A stretch of DNA of 20,405 bases from an uncultured Bacteroidia bacterium (GCA_903859795.1 CAIOOC010000598.1:1-20405); one strand, 5' to 3'. Counted from the first letter of the stretch, positions 1-7,869 are shown. The notes: a model not told the origin generated them from the sequence alone. Translations and numbers: made by a program.

Positions 1-2667
1 ACCCTCTTTAATAACCTGGGATGGGTTACCTGATTGACCCTTACCTCCGAAACCTGCGGTTTCTATTCTTTTAAAGGTTGGGAACTGTGCGTTCGAAAGC
101 GAAACAACCTTATTGGCATTTGTGGAAAGATTAATAGAAGTTGTCCATCTGAAATTTCCTTTTTTTATTGGTGTGGCATTAATGGTCACTTCTAATCCCT
201 TGTTACTCACCTTCCCGACATTAGCCCAAAGATTCGGATAAAGATATTTGGTCGTAGGAACGGGATAGTACCAAATCAGGTCGCTAGTTTGCTTGTCATA
301 GTAATCGATTGTTCCGGTGATCAGATTGTCGAGAATTCCAAAATCAAGACCAATATTTGTCATCGCCGTAGATTCCCATTTCAGATCTGGATTTGAATTC
401 TGGGTAACACCAACCGCCTGAAGTTGAACCCCGTTGATATAAGTCACCCCTGTTACACCATATTTCAACCTCGATATTGACGGATCGAAACCAAGGGAAT
501 TACCACTTATACCATAACTGGCTTTCAGTTTTAAATCATTAAACAGCTTCTGATCCTTCATGAACGACTCATTGGTAATTCTCCATCCCAATGAAACTGA
601 AGGAAAGGTAGCCCACTGGTGATTAGAGCCAAAAGCTGAAGAACCATCCCTTCGAACAGTCGCCTGCAAAAGATATTTGTTATCGTACTGATAATTAAAC
701 CTTGAATAAAACGAGATAATCCGTAAGGTTTGAATATTCGCGGTTCCAAATTTGTCAGCATTGGATACCTTATCAGGTGAACTTCCCGATGAAAGGTTAT
801 TATAAAGAAGGTCATCCGAGATAAAATTGCTGTTCGCAGCCTGAAAACCATCATTAAGCTTATCCTCCTGCCATGAATGACCAAGAAGCAGCTTATAATT
901 ATGCTTCCCAGTAATCCTTGCATAGGTCAGGTAATTCTCCATAATGGTACTCTTGTTTGTATACTCAGAACGAACGGCATAACCGTTAGCCGACAAATGC
1001 ATTGTGGATGCGGCATTGGAATACTGATTTTGCTGCCGCTCGATGCTTTGCATTGAAGCGCTTCCATTGTAAGTTAATTCAGGCAGAATATTCACTTTTA
1101 GTGTTGCATTAGCCAGTTGCATCGTAATTTTCCGATCGTCAGTTTCATTCTTTAACAATCCAACAGGGTTGTAATAACTACTGTTTTGAGTGTTCTCAAA
1201 GAAAGTTCCATCGGCATTATGAACTCCAACTGTAGGAAGATATTTCAACATGTTGGCAAATACATTTGGGTTTATAGCATGCTGATTTGTCACGGAATTT
1301 GTAAGGTTTAACCCCACTGTAACTTTGTCATTAAATGCTTTTTGCTCAATGTTCATCCTGGCGTTTATCCGGTCCATTGAACTTGTTTTAATGATCCCTT
1401 CGTTTTTCAAATAGTTAATGCTCGCACCATAAAGGGTCTTCTCACTGCTTCCTCCGAAAGAAATATTCTGATTCTGAGAGACTCCGTTTCTAATCACTTC
1501 ATCTTCCCAATTGGTATTTCCCCCATTATCACTATAGGGAACCTTGCCAACTTTCTTAAGATAGGCTCTTAATTCTGTAGCAGAAAGCATTTCGATTCGG
1601 TTTGACACCTGCTCAAGGGAGGTTAATCCGCTATAAGTCACATACGATTGACCAGCCTTTGCACGTCTGGTTGTAACAATAATAACGCCGTTTGCTGCCC
1701 TTGAACCATAAATAGCGGTCGAAGAAGCGTCCTTCATGATATCAATATTTACGATATCATCCTGGGCTACTGCATCTATTGAAGCTCCGGGAACACCATC
1801 GATAACATAAAACGGCTCCATCGCAGCACCAGAACGTAAGGTTGAGGGACCCCGAAGGGTTATTGAAGGACTCTCGGTTGGATCACCGCTGCGGGTCATA
1901 CTAAGGCCTGCTACCTTGCCCTGAAGCATCTCTGCCGGACTGGAATAGACTCCCTTATTCATTTCTGAAGATGAAATTGAAGCAACAGAACCTGTAATAT
2001 CCCTCTTTTTGGTATTGCCATAACCAACAGCAACAACCTCATCAATTTTTACCGTCTCCTCGGCAAGAGCAATATTAAAAACTGATTTACCAGCTACCGC
2101 AATTTCCTGAGTTTTCATTCCTACAAACGAAAATACTAGAACTTTTACATCTCCCGAAGGTGTAAGTGCAAATTTTCCGTCAGCATCTGTAATCGTTCCA
2201 ACTGTTGTTCCTTTTACAACAACACTCACTCCGGGAAGAGGAAGGCCATTACTGTCGAGCACTCGTCCCGAAAACTCCTTCTTTTGGTCGGAAGGAACAG
2301 ATTGAGCAGCTGCCCGTTTAATAACTACGGTCCGATCGTCAATCTCATACGTAAAACCATAAGGGACAATTAGTTTATTCAGAACTTCTTCTATTTTCAC
2401 ATCCTGAAAATCGACAGTTACGTCAGGTAAATTGCTAAAATAGTCTGACCGGTACAGAAAATGAAAATCGCTTTGTCCTTCAATCATCTTTAAAACTTCC
2501 GAAACACTGGCCTTTTCAGCATTCAGACGAAGGTTGGTTTGTTGGGAATAGACACTTGCAGAAAGTTGCAAAAGTCCTGCAAACAGGAAAAATACAGTTA
2601 TCCTCATAATAAAGAAGAATTTTTTCCATCCGCTGTCGCAGAGGGGGTTCCATCGTTTTTTTTTCAT
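1..2667 (-). CDS. SusC/RagA-like TonB-dependent receptor with STN signalling domain (partial, 3' end beyond window)
   Basis: Outer-membrane active transporter that also senses its substrate. The minus strand is open from an ATG at 2667 to the left edge, giving 889 residues without a stop. An ATG at 2607 is also in frame. The upstream one is preferred because it gives the extended basic start MKKKRWN often seen in STN-type SusC proteins. A signal peptide follows (hydrophobic about 21-38, ending SVYSQ). Then come an STN domain (about 43-118), a carboxypeptidase-regulatory-like beta domain (about 132-202), a TonB-box-like stretch (KIDEVVAVGYG, about 207-217), the plug with VIDGVPG and ASSTAIYGSRAANGVIIVTT, and barrel strands with RRDGSSAFG. 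Family knowledge: the STN domain contacts a FecR anti-sigma factor. The fecR and ECF sigma genes directly upstream on the same strand fit this. A SusD gene is expected beyond position 1. The substrate cannot be read from the sequence. Confidence 0.95.
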   Translation of the reverse strand, partial: MKKKRWNPLCDSGWKKFFFIMRITVFFLFAGLLQLSASVYSQQTNLRLNAEKASVSEVLKMIEGQSDFHFLYRSDYFSNLPDVTVDFQDVKIEEVLNKLIVPYGFTYEIDDRTVVIKRAAAQSVPSDQKKEFSGRVLDSNGLPLPGVSVVVKGTTVGTITDADGKFALTPSGDVKVLVFSFVGMKTQEIAVAGKSVFNIALAEETVKIDEVVAVGYGNTKKRDITGSVASISSSEMNKGVYSSPAEMLQGKVAGLSMTRSGDPTESPSITLRGPSTLRSGAAMEPFYVIDGVPGASIDAVAQDDIVNIDIMKDASSTAIYGSRAANGVIIVTTRRAKAGQSYVTYSGLTSLEQVSNRIEMLSATELRAYLKKVGKVPYSDNGGNTNWEDEVIRNGVSQNQNISFGGSSEKTLYGASINYLKNEGIIKTSSMDRINARMNIEQKAFNDKVTVGLNLTNSVTNQHAINPNVFANMLKYLPTVGVHNADGTFFENTQNSSYYNPVGLLKNETDDRKITMQLANATLKVNILPELTYNGSASMQSIERQQNQYSNAASTMHLSANGYAVRSEYTNKSTIMENYLTYARITGKHNYKLLLGHSWQEDKLNDGFQAANSNFISDDLLYNNLSSGSSPDKVSNADKFGTANIQTLRIISFYSRFNYQYDNKYLLQATVRRDGSSAFGSNHQWATFPSVSLGWRITNESFMKDQKLFNDLKLKASYGISGNSLGFDPSISRLKYGVTGVTYINGVQLQAVGVTQNSNPDLKWESTAMTNIGLDFGILDNLITGTIDYYDKQTSDLIWYYPVPTTKYLYPNLWANVGKVSNKGLEVTINATPIKKGNFRWTTSINLSTNANKVVSLSNAQFPTFKRIETAGFGGKGQSGNPSQVIKEG

Positions 2668-2715
2668 AACTTTGTGCTGTTTAGTTTAATTATTAAATAC
2701 TCATTACTTAATCTG

Positions 2716-2746
2716 ATGCGGGGGATGGTGCAAACATCTTCCGCAT
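2716..2746 (-). promoter_or_regulatory. Hairpin in the fecR-susC spacer
   Basis: The 98-bp gap between fecR and the STN-type susC holds a 12-bp inverted repeat, ATGCGGGGGATG at 2716-2727 and CATCTTCCGCAT at 2735-2746, with a 7-nt loop. In the gene-strand RNA it has a 2x2 A/C internal mismatch, so the stem is six plus four pairs. No U-tract follows on the gene strand, so it does not look like a full terminator. Partial attenuation or mRNA protection of the downstream susC is an inference. Confidence 0.4.
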
Positions 2747-2765
2747 TTATTTTAAATCTCGTTAC

Positions 2766-3929
2766 TTATCTGATCGTAATCTGGTTATTTTCAATACTGA
2801 AGGCTACTTCATCGGTTTTCTGAATCTTTTTCAGTAAATCACCAAAATCGGAATAGCGCTTAAGATTACCTGTAAAACGGATATTTTTAAGTGCTTCATG
2901 TTCAAAAACCACTTCGATGTTATACCATTTCGACAAAACTTTCATGATCTCACCGAGGGTTTGGTCATCAAAAACAAAACGTCCCTCTTTCCATGCCACA
3001 TACTGATAAGGATCGACATGTCGTTTAGTAATCTCGCCACCAATTTTATCGATCAAACTTTGTTCGTTTGGTAATAATCTCTGTTTGATCTCCGGATTAT
3101 TTTTCGCATTTACCTCTACACTTCCCTTAACCAGAGTGGTGTAAACAACCGGATTCTCTTTGTAGGATGAGATATTGAATTCGGTTCCCAAAACTTTAAC
3201 CGACTGGTCATTCGAATCCACAATAAATGGAATCTTTTCATTACGTGCCACCTCGAAAAAGGCTTCACCGGTAAGCTCAACCCTTCGTTCATTTCCAGCA
3301 AACTGAATTGGATATCTCAAAACTGTTTCTGAATTAAGCCAAACCTTTGTCCCATCGGCAAGCTGCAAAAAGAATTCACCTCCCCGAGGGATGCTTAATG
3401 TATTGTATTTCAAGTCCTTGTCAGGAACATCCTTTTCAGTATATTGCAGTTTATCTCCTTCGCTTTTAATCTCTGAACCTCCTTCAGAGATTAAAAGTTT
3501 CTTTGATGAAGTGAGATCATAAACCGAACCGTCATCAAGGATTAAAGTCGCTTTATTTGAACCTGGTCTGATATGCTCAATATGAACAGAAATTGAATTG
3601 TCATTTCGTTTTGTATTGGGATAAAAAACTGTAATATAAAGCATTACTGCAATCACCGCTGCAGCGACACCGATAACCGGCAGTGAAATGATACGATTGG
3701 TTTTTATTCCCTTCCTTTTAAGTTTTCTCCACGCCTTCTCTGTTTCTGACCTACTAATATTGGGTCTTGAACCTTCATGATAATAACGCATGGCTTTATG
3801 AAGATATTCCTGGTGAGCCGGACTTTCCTCCAACCAACTGGTTAACAGCTGCTCTTCATCTGTAGTTATTGAACTATTTATCTTCCTCCAGATAATCTCG
3901 AAATCGATTATCGTTTGTTGTTTGGACAT
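2766..3929 (-). CDS. FecR-family anti-sigma factor
   Basis: Inner-membrane regulator (387 aa) that should hold the neighbouring ECF sigma factor inactive until the STN-type receptor signals. The N-terminal cytoplasmic part (1-79) has the short helical look of anti-sigma regions (IIWRKINSSITTDEEQLLTS). One membrane segment lies at about 80-103. The periplasmic FecR domain is at about 175-273 (LADGTKVWLNSETVLRYP, ELTGEAFFEV, VLGTEFNISSY). The C-terminal domain at about 315-387 (FDDQTLGEIMKVLSKWYNIEV, IRFTGNLKRY) matches the DUF4974 type usual in Bacteroidota FecR proteins. Its place between the sigma gene and the STN receptor supports the role. The length is normal for the family. Confidence 0.96.
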   Translation of the reverse strand: MSKQQTIIDFEIIWRKINSSITTDEEQLLTSWLEESPAHQEYLHKAMRYYHEGSRPNISRSETEKAWRKLKRKGIKTNRIISLPVIGVAAAVIAVMLYITVFYPNTKRNDNSISVHIEHIRPGSNKATLILDDGSVYDLTSSKKLLISEGGSEIKSEGDKLQYTEKDVPDKDLKYNTLSIPRGGEFFLQLADGTKVWLNSETVLRYPIQFAGNERRVELTGEAFFEVARNEKIPFIVDSNDQSVKVLGTEFNISSYKENPVVYTTLVKGSVEVNAKNNPEIKQRLLPNEQSLIDKIGGEITKRHVDPYQYVAWKEGRFVFDDQTLGEIMKVLSKWYNIEVVFEHEALKNIRFTGNLKRYSDFGDLLKKIQKTDEVAFSIENNQITIR

Positions 3930-4030
3930 ATACTTGTGTTTTCTAGGTCAAGTTTAATCTGTGCAAATATTGCTATATGCAGTGATGTTATAGTTACAAT
4001 AAAATTTCGATTGTGTTACATTTTTTATTC

Positions 4031-4059
4031 AAGACACACAAAAAGGAGAAAGGGGTGAC
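4031..4059 (-). promoter_or_regulatory. Candidate ECF-sigma promoter upstream of fecR
   Basis: The 156-bp sigma-fecR gap (3930-4085) is long for a sigma/anti-sigma pair. On the minus strand it contains GTCACCCCTTT (4059-4049) followed, about 10 nt further on, by TGTGTGTCTT (4040-4031). This resembles the two-block promoters recognised by FecR-controlled ECF factors in Bacteroidota, judged from memory of that class and not from an alignment. If correct, fecR-susC would be induced by the cognate sigma factor, with a leader of roughly 95 nt. Confidence 0.3.
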
Positions 4060-4085
4060 AAATATTAAAAAAATGTGAAGGGAAA

Positions 4086-4640
4086 TTATAAAAAGAATTT
4101 AACCGATGTGCTTTGAACCAAAATCTTGCGAAGCCTTGTCTTTGCCCTTAGCAATTGTGTTTTTACGGTATTTTTAGAAACCTGATGAATTTGGGCAATT
4201 TCGTCAAGTTTTTTACCCTCAAGATACTTCAATTTAACAATCTGAACCATTTTTTCAGGTAATTGTGCAATGGCAGCATTGATTTTAATGATTAGTTCCG
4301 GATCCTGAGCTTCCTCTCCATTGTCCTGATTTAGAAGAGCTTCCAGATAAAGTAAATTAAGTTTATCATGAATTTGAAGGTCCCTAAGATAATTGAGGCA
4401 TCGGTTTTTGACAGCTGTAAAAAAATAGGCTTTAAGGGAAATATCAAAAGTAATCCGTTCGGCATTTTCCCAAAAATTGATAAAAAGATTCTGGACAATA
4501 TCTTCACACTCCTGTTTATCAAAAACATACCCCTGAGCGAATTTTACCAGTTGAGGATAATAATTTATGAATAAAGACTCGTAAACCTTAAGATTACGAT
4601 TCTTTATTTCATTAAACAAAATCTTGTCCTCAACTTGCAT
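4086..4640 (-). CDS. ECF-type RNA polymerase sigma-70 factor
   Basis: Alternative sigma factor of 184 aa, the usual ECF length. Region 2 spans about 20-88 (YESLFINYYPQLVKFAQGYV, DIVQNLFINFWENA, LKAYFFTAVKNRCLNYLRD). Region 4 spans about 119-172 (IAQLPEKMVQIVKLKYLEGK, LDEIAQIHQVSKNTVKTQLL), a clear helix-turn-helix that would read the -35 element. It is followed on the same strand by fecR and an STN-type susC, so it most likely activates that receptor locus. It is of the type found next to polysaccharide- or nutrient-uptake loci in Bacteroidota. Nothing ties it to the inositol genes on the opposite strand except proximity. Confidence 0.95.
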   Translation of the reverse strand: MQVEDKILFNEIKNRNLKVYESLFINYYPQLVKFAQGYVFDKQECEDIVQNLFINFWENAERITFDISLKAYFFTAVKNRCLNYLRDLQIHDKLNLLYLEALLNQDNGEEAQDPELIIKINAAIAQLPEKMVQIVKLKYLEGKKLDEIAQIHQVSKNTVKTQLLRAKTRLRKILVQSTSVKFFL

Positions 4641-4965
4641 CGAAATTAGGTTATTGTTAGTGTGGTTTCAATTGCCAAAATACAATCTTTTTTTAAAATA
4701 AAACAACTCTACTAAAAATGAGTTTAAATTCAAAATAGCTAAAAGCAGAACAATGAAAATCGGATTGAGTTCATTGCTCATTGAATATTCTCAAAGTCAA
4801 ACTTTAGAAACCTGTTTGTAAATGAAAAAATCACGTTATAATTATGTAAAAATTCCTGAAACAGCATGTAAAAAAATAAATTTGCCAATTATAAATCAGA
4901 CTCATTCTAAATAAAATAGTTCAGAATATACAACAATTAGCTTAAACTAGGCAATAATATCAATA

Positions 4966-4982
4966 AATGCTAAAATAGCATT
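4966..4982. promoter_or_regulatory. Inverted repeat AATGCTA-AAA-TAGCATT
   Basis: Perfect 7-bp arms around a 3-bp AAA spacer, lying 81 bp before the symporter start and about 45 bp upstream of the candidate -7 box. The geometry fits a dimeric regulator site upstream of a promoter, or a short hairpin. The surroundings are AT-rich, which raises the chance of coincidence. Confidence 0.35.
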
Positions 4983-5025
4983 ACAATAGGATAAAAAAGT
5001 AAAAGGTAGAGGCGGGAAAAGACGT

Positions 5026-5051
5026 TATGTTTGTTTAGACTAAACAAGCAT
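5026..5051 (+). promoter_or_regulatory. Candidate -7 box overlapped by a 25-bp palindromic operator-like site
   Basis: Centred on A5039, 12-bp arms (5027-5038 and 5040-5051) pair at 11 of 12 positions. The core TTGTTTAG-A-CTAAACAA is perfect and the single mismatch is a T/G. The left arm overlaps TATGTTTG (5026-5033), which fits the Bacteroidota -7 consensus TAnnTTTG. A start site would then fall near 5040, about 25 nt before the symporter ATG. A dimeric repressor bound here would block the whole inositol operon. That role is inferred and no regulator gene is in the window. Confidence 0.55.
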
Positions 5052-5063
5052 TAAACTGACTAC

Positions 5064-6875
5064 ATGAAACAATTCGCCACGATCGACTGGATCGTCTTCC
5101 TCGGATATGCCTCCATTATTGTATTTACCGGATTATGGGTCTCCCGTTCTAAAAAAGGGGTTCAAAAAACTACCTCTGACTATTTTCTTGCAGGTCGTTC
5201 ACTCCCATGGTGGACCATAGGCGCTGCCTTACTGGCAGCCAATATTTCAGCGGAGCATTTTATCGCAATGTCTGGCTCCGGATATGCAGTTGGTCTGGCT
5301 ATTGCAGCATACGAATGGATAGCGGCAATAGTCCTGATTTTTGTTGCCAAATATTTCCTTCCTGTTTTTATTCAAAAAGGGATCTACACAATGCCTCAAT
5401 TTCTGGCACAACGATACGACAAAAGGGTAAGTACTATAATGGCCGTTTTCTGGGTGTTGGTATATATTTTCGTAAATATGACAGCCGTTCTTTACCTCGG
5501 AGCTTTGGCGATGGAACGGATTATCGGAGTACCAATGATCTATGGCATTATCGGATTTTCGTTTTTTTCAGCGGTTTACTCGTTGTGGGGGGGAATGAAA
5601 GCGATTGCCTGGACAGATGTGATCAATGTTATAGTCTTGATTTTCGGCGGATTGGTAACCACGTTTCTCGCCGTTAGTGCTCTTGGAGTAGACCATGGGT
5701 TCTTCTCCGGGTTTGTAGAACTGATTCACAAGGCGCCCCACAAATTTCATATGATCATTGCAAAGGGAACGGTGTTCGTTCCTGATGGCTCAGGTGGTAA
5801 AAAAGACGCTTTTCTCGACCTCCCGGGTTTAGGTGTTGTGCTTGGTTCGATGTGGCTCACCAATTTTGCTTTTTGGGGATTCAATCAGTTCATCATTCAG
5901 CGGGGTCTGGCGGGAAAAAGTCTGAAAGAGGCTCAATATGGGGTCGTCTTTGCCGGCTATCTTAAATTACTTATCCCTGTTCTTGTAGTTTTGCCAGGGA
6001 TTGCAGCCTTCGCACTTGGAGCCGATTTAGCCAAATCAGATGAAGCCTATCCCTGGCTGCTGAGTAATATAGTACCTGTCGGAATCAAGGGGCTTGCGTT
6101 CTCAGCTATCGCAGCAGCTGCGGTTTCGGCACTCAGTTCAATAGTAAACAGTGTCTCAACGGTATTCACGATGGATATCTATAAAGCACATTTAAGCAAA
6201 GGGACCAAAGACAGAAAACTGGTAATAGTCGGGCGGATAGTTGCCTTAATTGCCTTGATCATAGCAACATGTGTAGCACCACAACTTAGAACACTGGACC
6301 AGGCATACCAATATATACAGGAATATACGGGCTATATATATCCTGGTGAGTTCCTGATCTTCTTCTGCGGACTATTCTGGCGCAAATCAACAGCTACTGC
6401 TGCAGTATGGATTGCGCTTCTGACAATTCCACTTGGAATACTGCTTAAAGTTGTAAACCCCGATCTCCCTTTCATCCTTAGAATCGGTTATGTCTTCATT
6501 ATCCTCACCGTTGTGATGATTGGGTTAAGCTTACTGGATAAATCGCATCAGGTTGAGAATCAATTTATCGGTGAACTTGCCAGAAAAAAAACTGTAAAAC
6601 TTGGATGGAGAATCATTTCAATTGCTGGATTCGTAGGCATTGTTGCGGCTTTCTTTGTTGTTCCGATGCGAAATCTGGCTATCGAGGCAATTTATGTGCT
6701 GGTTACCGGGTTTATCCTGATCGGCACTATACTTATATTAAATGCTTCAAGTCACACAATGAACGAAAAGGGATTAATCATTGAACGTTCGCTGTTTAAA
6801 ACTACCGATGTGTTTAACATTGCTGCAATCGGCATTTGTGGGATTCTGGCTGTATTATACGGATTTTTCTGGTAA
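5064..6875 (+). CDS. Sodium/solute symporter (SSS family, SGLT-like), probable inositol transporter
   Basis: Inner-membrane Na+-coupled transporter of 603 aa with about 14 hydrophobic segments, the family length. The N-terminal part closely follows the bacterial SGLT pattern: FLAGRSLPWWTIGAALLAAN, ISAEHFIAMSGSGYAVG, AAYEW, then WTDVINV and NSVSTVFTMDIYKAH. Compared from memory with Vibrio vSGLT and human SGLT1, sugar-contact positions appear as H65 (Gln in vSGLT, His in SGLT1), E84, N267, K301 and Q419. The inner-gate Tyr appears as F270, beside W271. A sodium-site Ser appears as A356, next to S355. It is the first gene of the inositol operon, so myo-inositol or a close relative is the likely cargo; this is inferred from context. 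The next gene, iolJ, starts 65 bp downstream. Confidence 0.93.
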   Translation: MKQFATIDWIVFLGYASIIVFTGLWVSRSKKGVQKTTSDYFLAGRSLPWWTIGAALLAANISAEHFIAMSGSGYAVGLAIAAYEWIAAIVLIFVAKYFLPVFIQKGIYTMPQFLAQRYDKRVSTIMAVFWVLVYIFVNMTAVLYLGALAMERIIGVPMIYGIIGFSFFSAVYSLWGGMKAIAWTDVINVIVLIFGGLVTTFLAVSALGVDHGFFSGFVELIHKAPHKFHMIIAKGTVFVPDGSGGKKDAFLDLPGLGVVLGSMWLTNFAFWGFNQFIIQRGLAGKSLKEAQYGVVFAGYLKLLIPVLVVLPGIAAFALGADLAKSDEAYPWLLSNIVPVGIKGLAFSAIAAAAVSALSSIVNSVSTVFTMDIYKAHLSKGTKDRKLVIVGRIVALIALIIATCVAPQLRTLDQAYQYIQEYTGYIYPGEFLIFFCGLFWRKSTATAAVWIALLTIPLGILLKVVNPDLPFILRIGYVFIILTVVMIGLSLLDKSHQVENQFIGELARKKTVKLGWRIISIAGFVGIVAAFFVVPMRNLAIEAIYVLVTGFILIGTILILNASSHTMNEKGLIIERSLFKTTDVFNIAAIGICGILAVLYGFFW

Positions 6876-6881
6876 TAAAAT

Positions 6882-6916
6882 AGCTATTGGCAACTGGTTA
6901 CTGGCTGCCAGAAGCT
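6882..6916 (+). repeat. Hairpin-forming repeat between symporter and iolJ
   Basis: An 11-bp stem (6882-6892 with 6906-6916) contains one mismatch and one G/T, and encloses a 13-nt loop. The stem and loop carry TGGCAACTGG (6888-6897), a 10-mer repeated in the iolC-iolD hairpin (9909-9918). Short CTGGCAACTGG-type repeats appear to be dispersed in Bacteroidota spacers (recollection, unverified). There is no U-tract, so it is not a typical terminator. It lies in the operon leader of iolJ and ends 24 bp before its ATG. Confidence 0.6.
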
Positions 6917-6940
6917 AAATTAAATAATATAAATAAATTT

Positions 6941-7867
6941 ATGAGAGTCCCTATTCAGACCCAATATCTTCAGGCATATGGCCGGTACGGCATCGGGGCA
7001 TTTAATGTCTTCAATGCCGAGCAGGTGCATGGGGTTTTCCGGGGAGCCTCGAAAGTCTCAGCACCGGTTATTATTCAGCTTACTCCTGTGGCCCGCGATT
7101 ATCTTCATCCCGAAATGCTTGAAGGGATTTTAGCAGCAGCTGAAAAAATTTATCCCAATGTCACCTTTACAGTTCATCTCGATCATGGAAACTATAAACA
7201 TTGTATCGATGCCATTGAATCAGGCTGCTACAATTCGATCATGATTGATGCTTCGCACGAAACCTTTGAAGAAAATATTCGTATTACAAGCGAAATTGTT
7301 CAGCGGGCCCATTCCAGGGGAATAGCAGTAGAGGCTGAGTTGGGGGTTTTAAGCGGAGTGGAAGATGATATTTCAATTGATGAAAAACATGCACTTTATA
7401 CCGATCCCGGTCAGGCTCAGGAATTTGTATGCCGTACCGGTTGTGACAGTCTGGCTGTTGCCGTTGGAACGAGCCATGGTGCGTACAAATTTTCGGGAGG
7501 AGAGGGATTACAATTAAATATTCTGAAAGAGATTCAGCAGAAGTTGCCAAAATTTCCACTCGTGCTTCATGGCGCTTCAGCTGTTCCACTTGAGGAAGTT
7601 CAGCGGATAAACATGGCGGGAGGTAAGATTAACGAAGGGGCAAAGGGTGCCGACGACTTCGAATTACTCGAGGCAATAGGTTACGGAGTTTGCAAGGTGA
7701 ATATTGCAACCGATATGCGCCTGATCTGGACACGTATCCATCGTGAATTCTTCCGTAATACCCCTGAACTTTTCGATATGGTGATTCCGGGGAGAGTGTA
7801 TATGAACGCACTAGAATCTTTTGTAGCACAGAAATGTACTTTTTTAAAATCAAATAACAGGAGTTAA
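6941..7867 (+). CDS. iolJ: 6-phospho-5-dehydro-2-deoxy-D-gluconate aldolase (class II, IolJ)
   Basis: Cytoplasmic zinc aldolase (308 aa). In the inositol pathway it cleaves 2-deoxy-5-keto-D-gluconate 6-phosphate to dihydroxyacetone phosphate and malonate semialdehyde. Class II signature residues are visible: D81 and H82 in VHLDHG, H179 in GTSHGAYKFSG, H210 in LVLHGASAVP and N254 in CKVNIATDMR. The three His residues would bind zinc. The start is the ATG at 6941, giving MRVPIQTQYLQAYGRYGIG, typical of the family. The frame is open back to a TTG at 6887, but that lies inside the hairpin repeat and adds a non-conserved stretch. By sequence alone it could be an ordinary fructose-bisphosphate aldolase; the iol neighbours decide the call. 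Only 2 bp separate it from iolB. Confidence 0.9.
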   Translation: MRVPIQTQYLQAYGRYGIGAFNVFNAEQVHGVFRGASKVSAPVIIQLTPVARDYLHPEMLEGILAAAEKIYPNVTFTVHLDHGNYKHCIDAIESGCYNSIMIDASHETFEENIRITSEIVQRAHSRGIAVEAELGVLSGVEDDISIDEKHALYTDPGQAQEFVCRTGCDSLAVAVGTSHGAYKFSGGEGLQLNILKEIQQKLPKFPLVLHGASAVPLEEVQRINMAGGKINEGAKGADDFELLEAIGYGVCKVNIATDMRLIWTRIHREFFRNTPELFDMVIPGRVYMNALESFVAQKCTFLKSNNRS

Positions 7868-7869
7868 AA

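Larger units (their letters stand above)
4641..5063. other. Divergent intergenic region, 423 bp, AT-rich
   Basis: This region separates the minus-strand sigma gene from the plus-strand inositol cluster and must carry both promoters. No credible small gene is seen on either strand. On the plus strand two boxes fit the Bacteroidota -7 consensus TAnnTTTG: TAAATTTG at 4877-4884 and TATGTTTG at 5026-5033. Neither has a clear TTTG at the -33 distance. Two inverted repeats (4966-4982 and 5027-5051) are listed separately. No convincing -7 box was found for the sigma gene. Confidence 0.6.

Noticed and set aside
2539..2823. Plus-strand 94-codon open frame crossing the susC start and the fecR end
   Set aside because: It overlaps two secure minus-strand genes and their gap, has no recognisable domain and is explained as a shadow frame.
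4368..4574. Plus-strand 68-codon open frame inside the sigma gene
   Set aside because: Entirely antisense to region 2 of a clear ECF sigma factor, with no family features.
4877..4884. TAAATTTG as the main promoter -7 box of the symporter
   Set aside because: It fits the consensus but lacks a -33 TTTG and would leave a leader of about 170 nt. The box at 5026-5033 is better placed, so this one is mentioned only in the intergenic entry.
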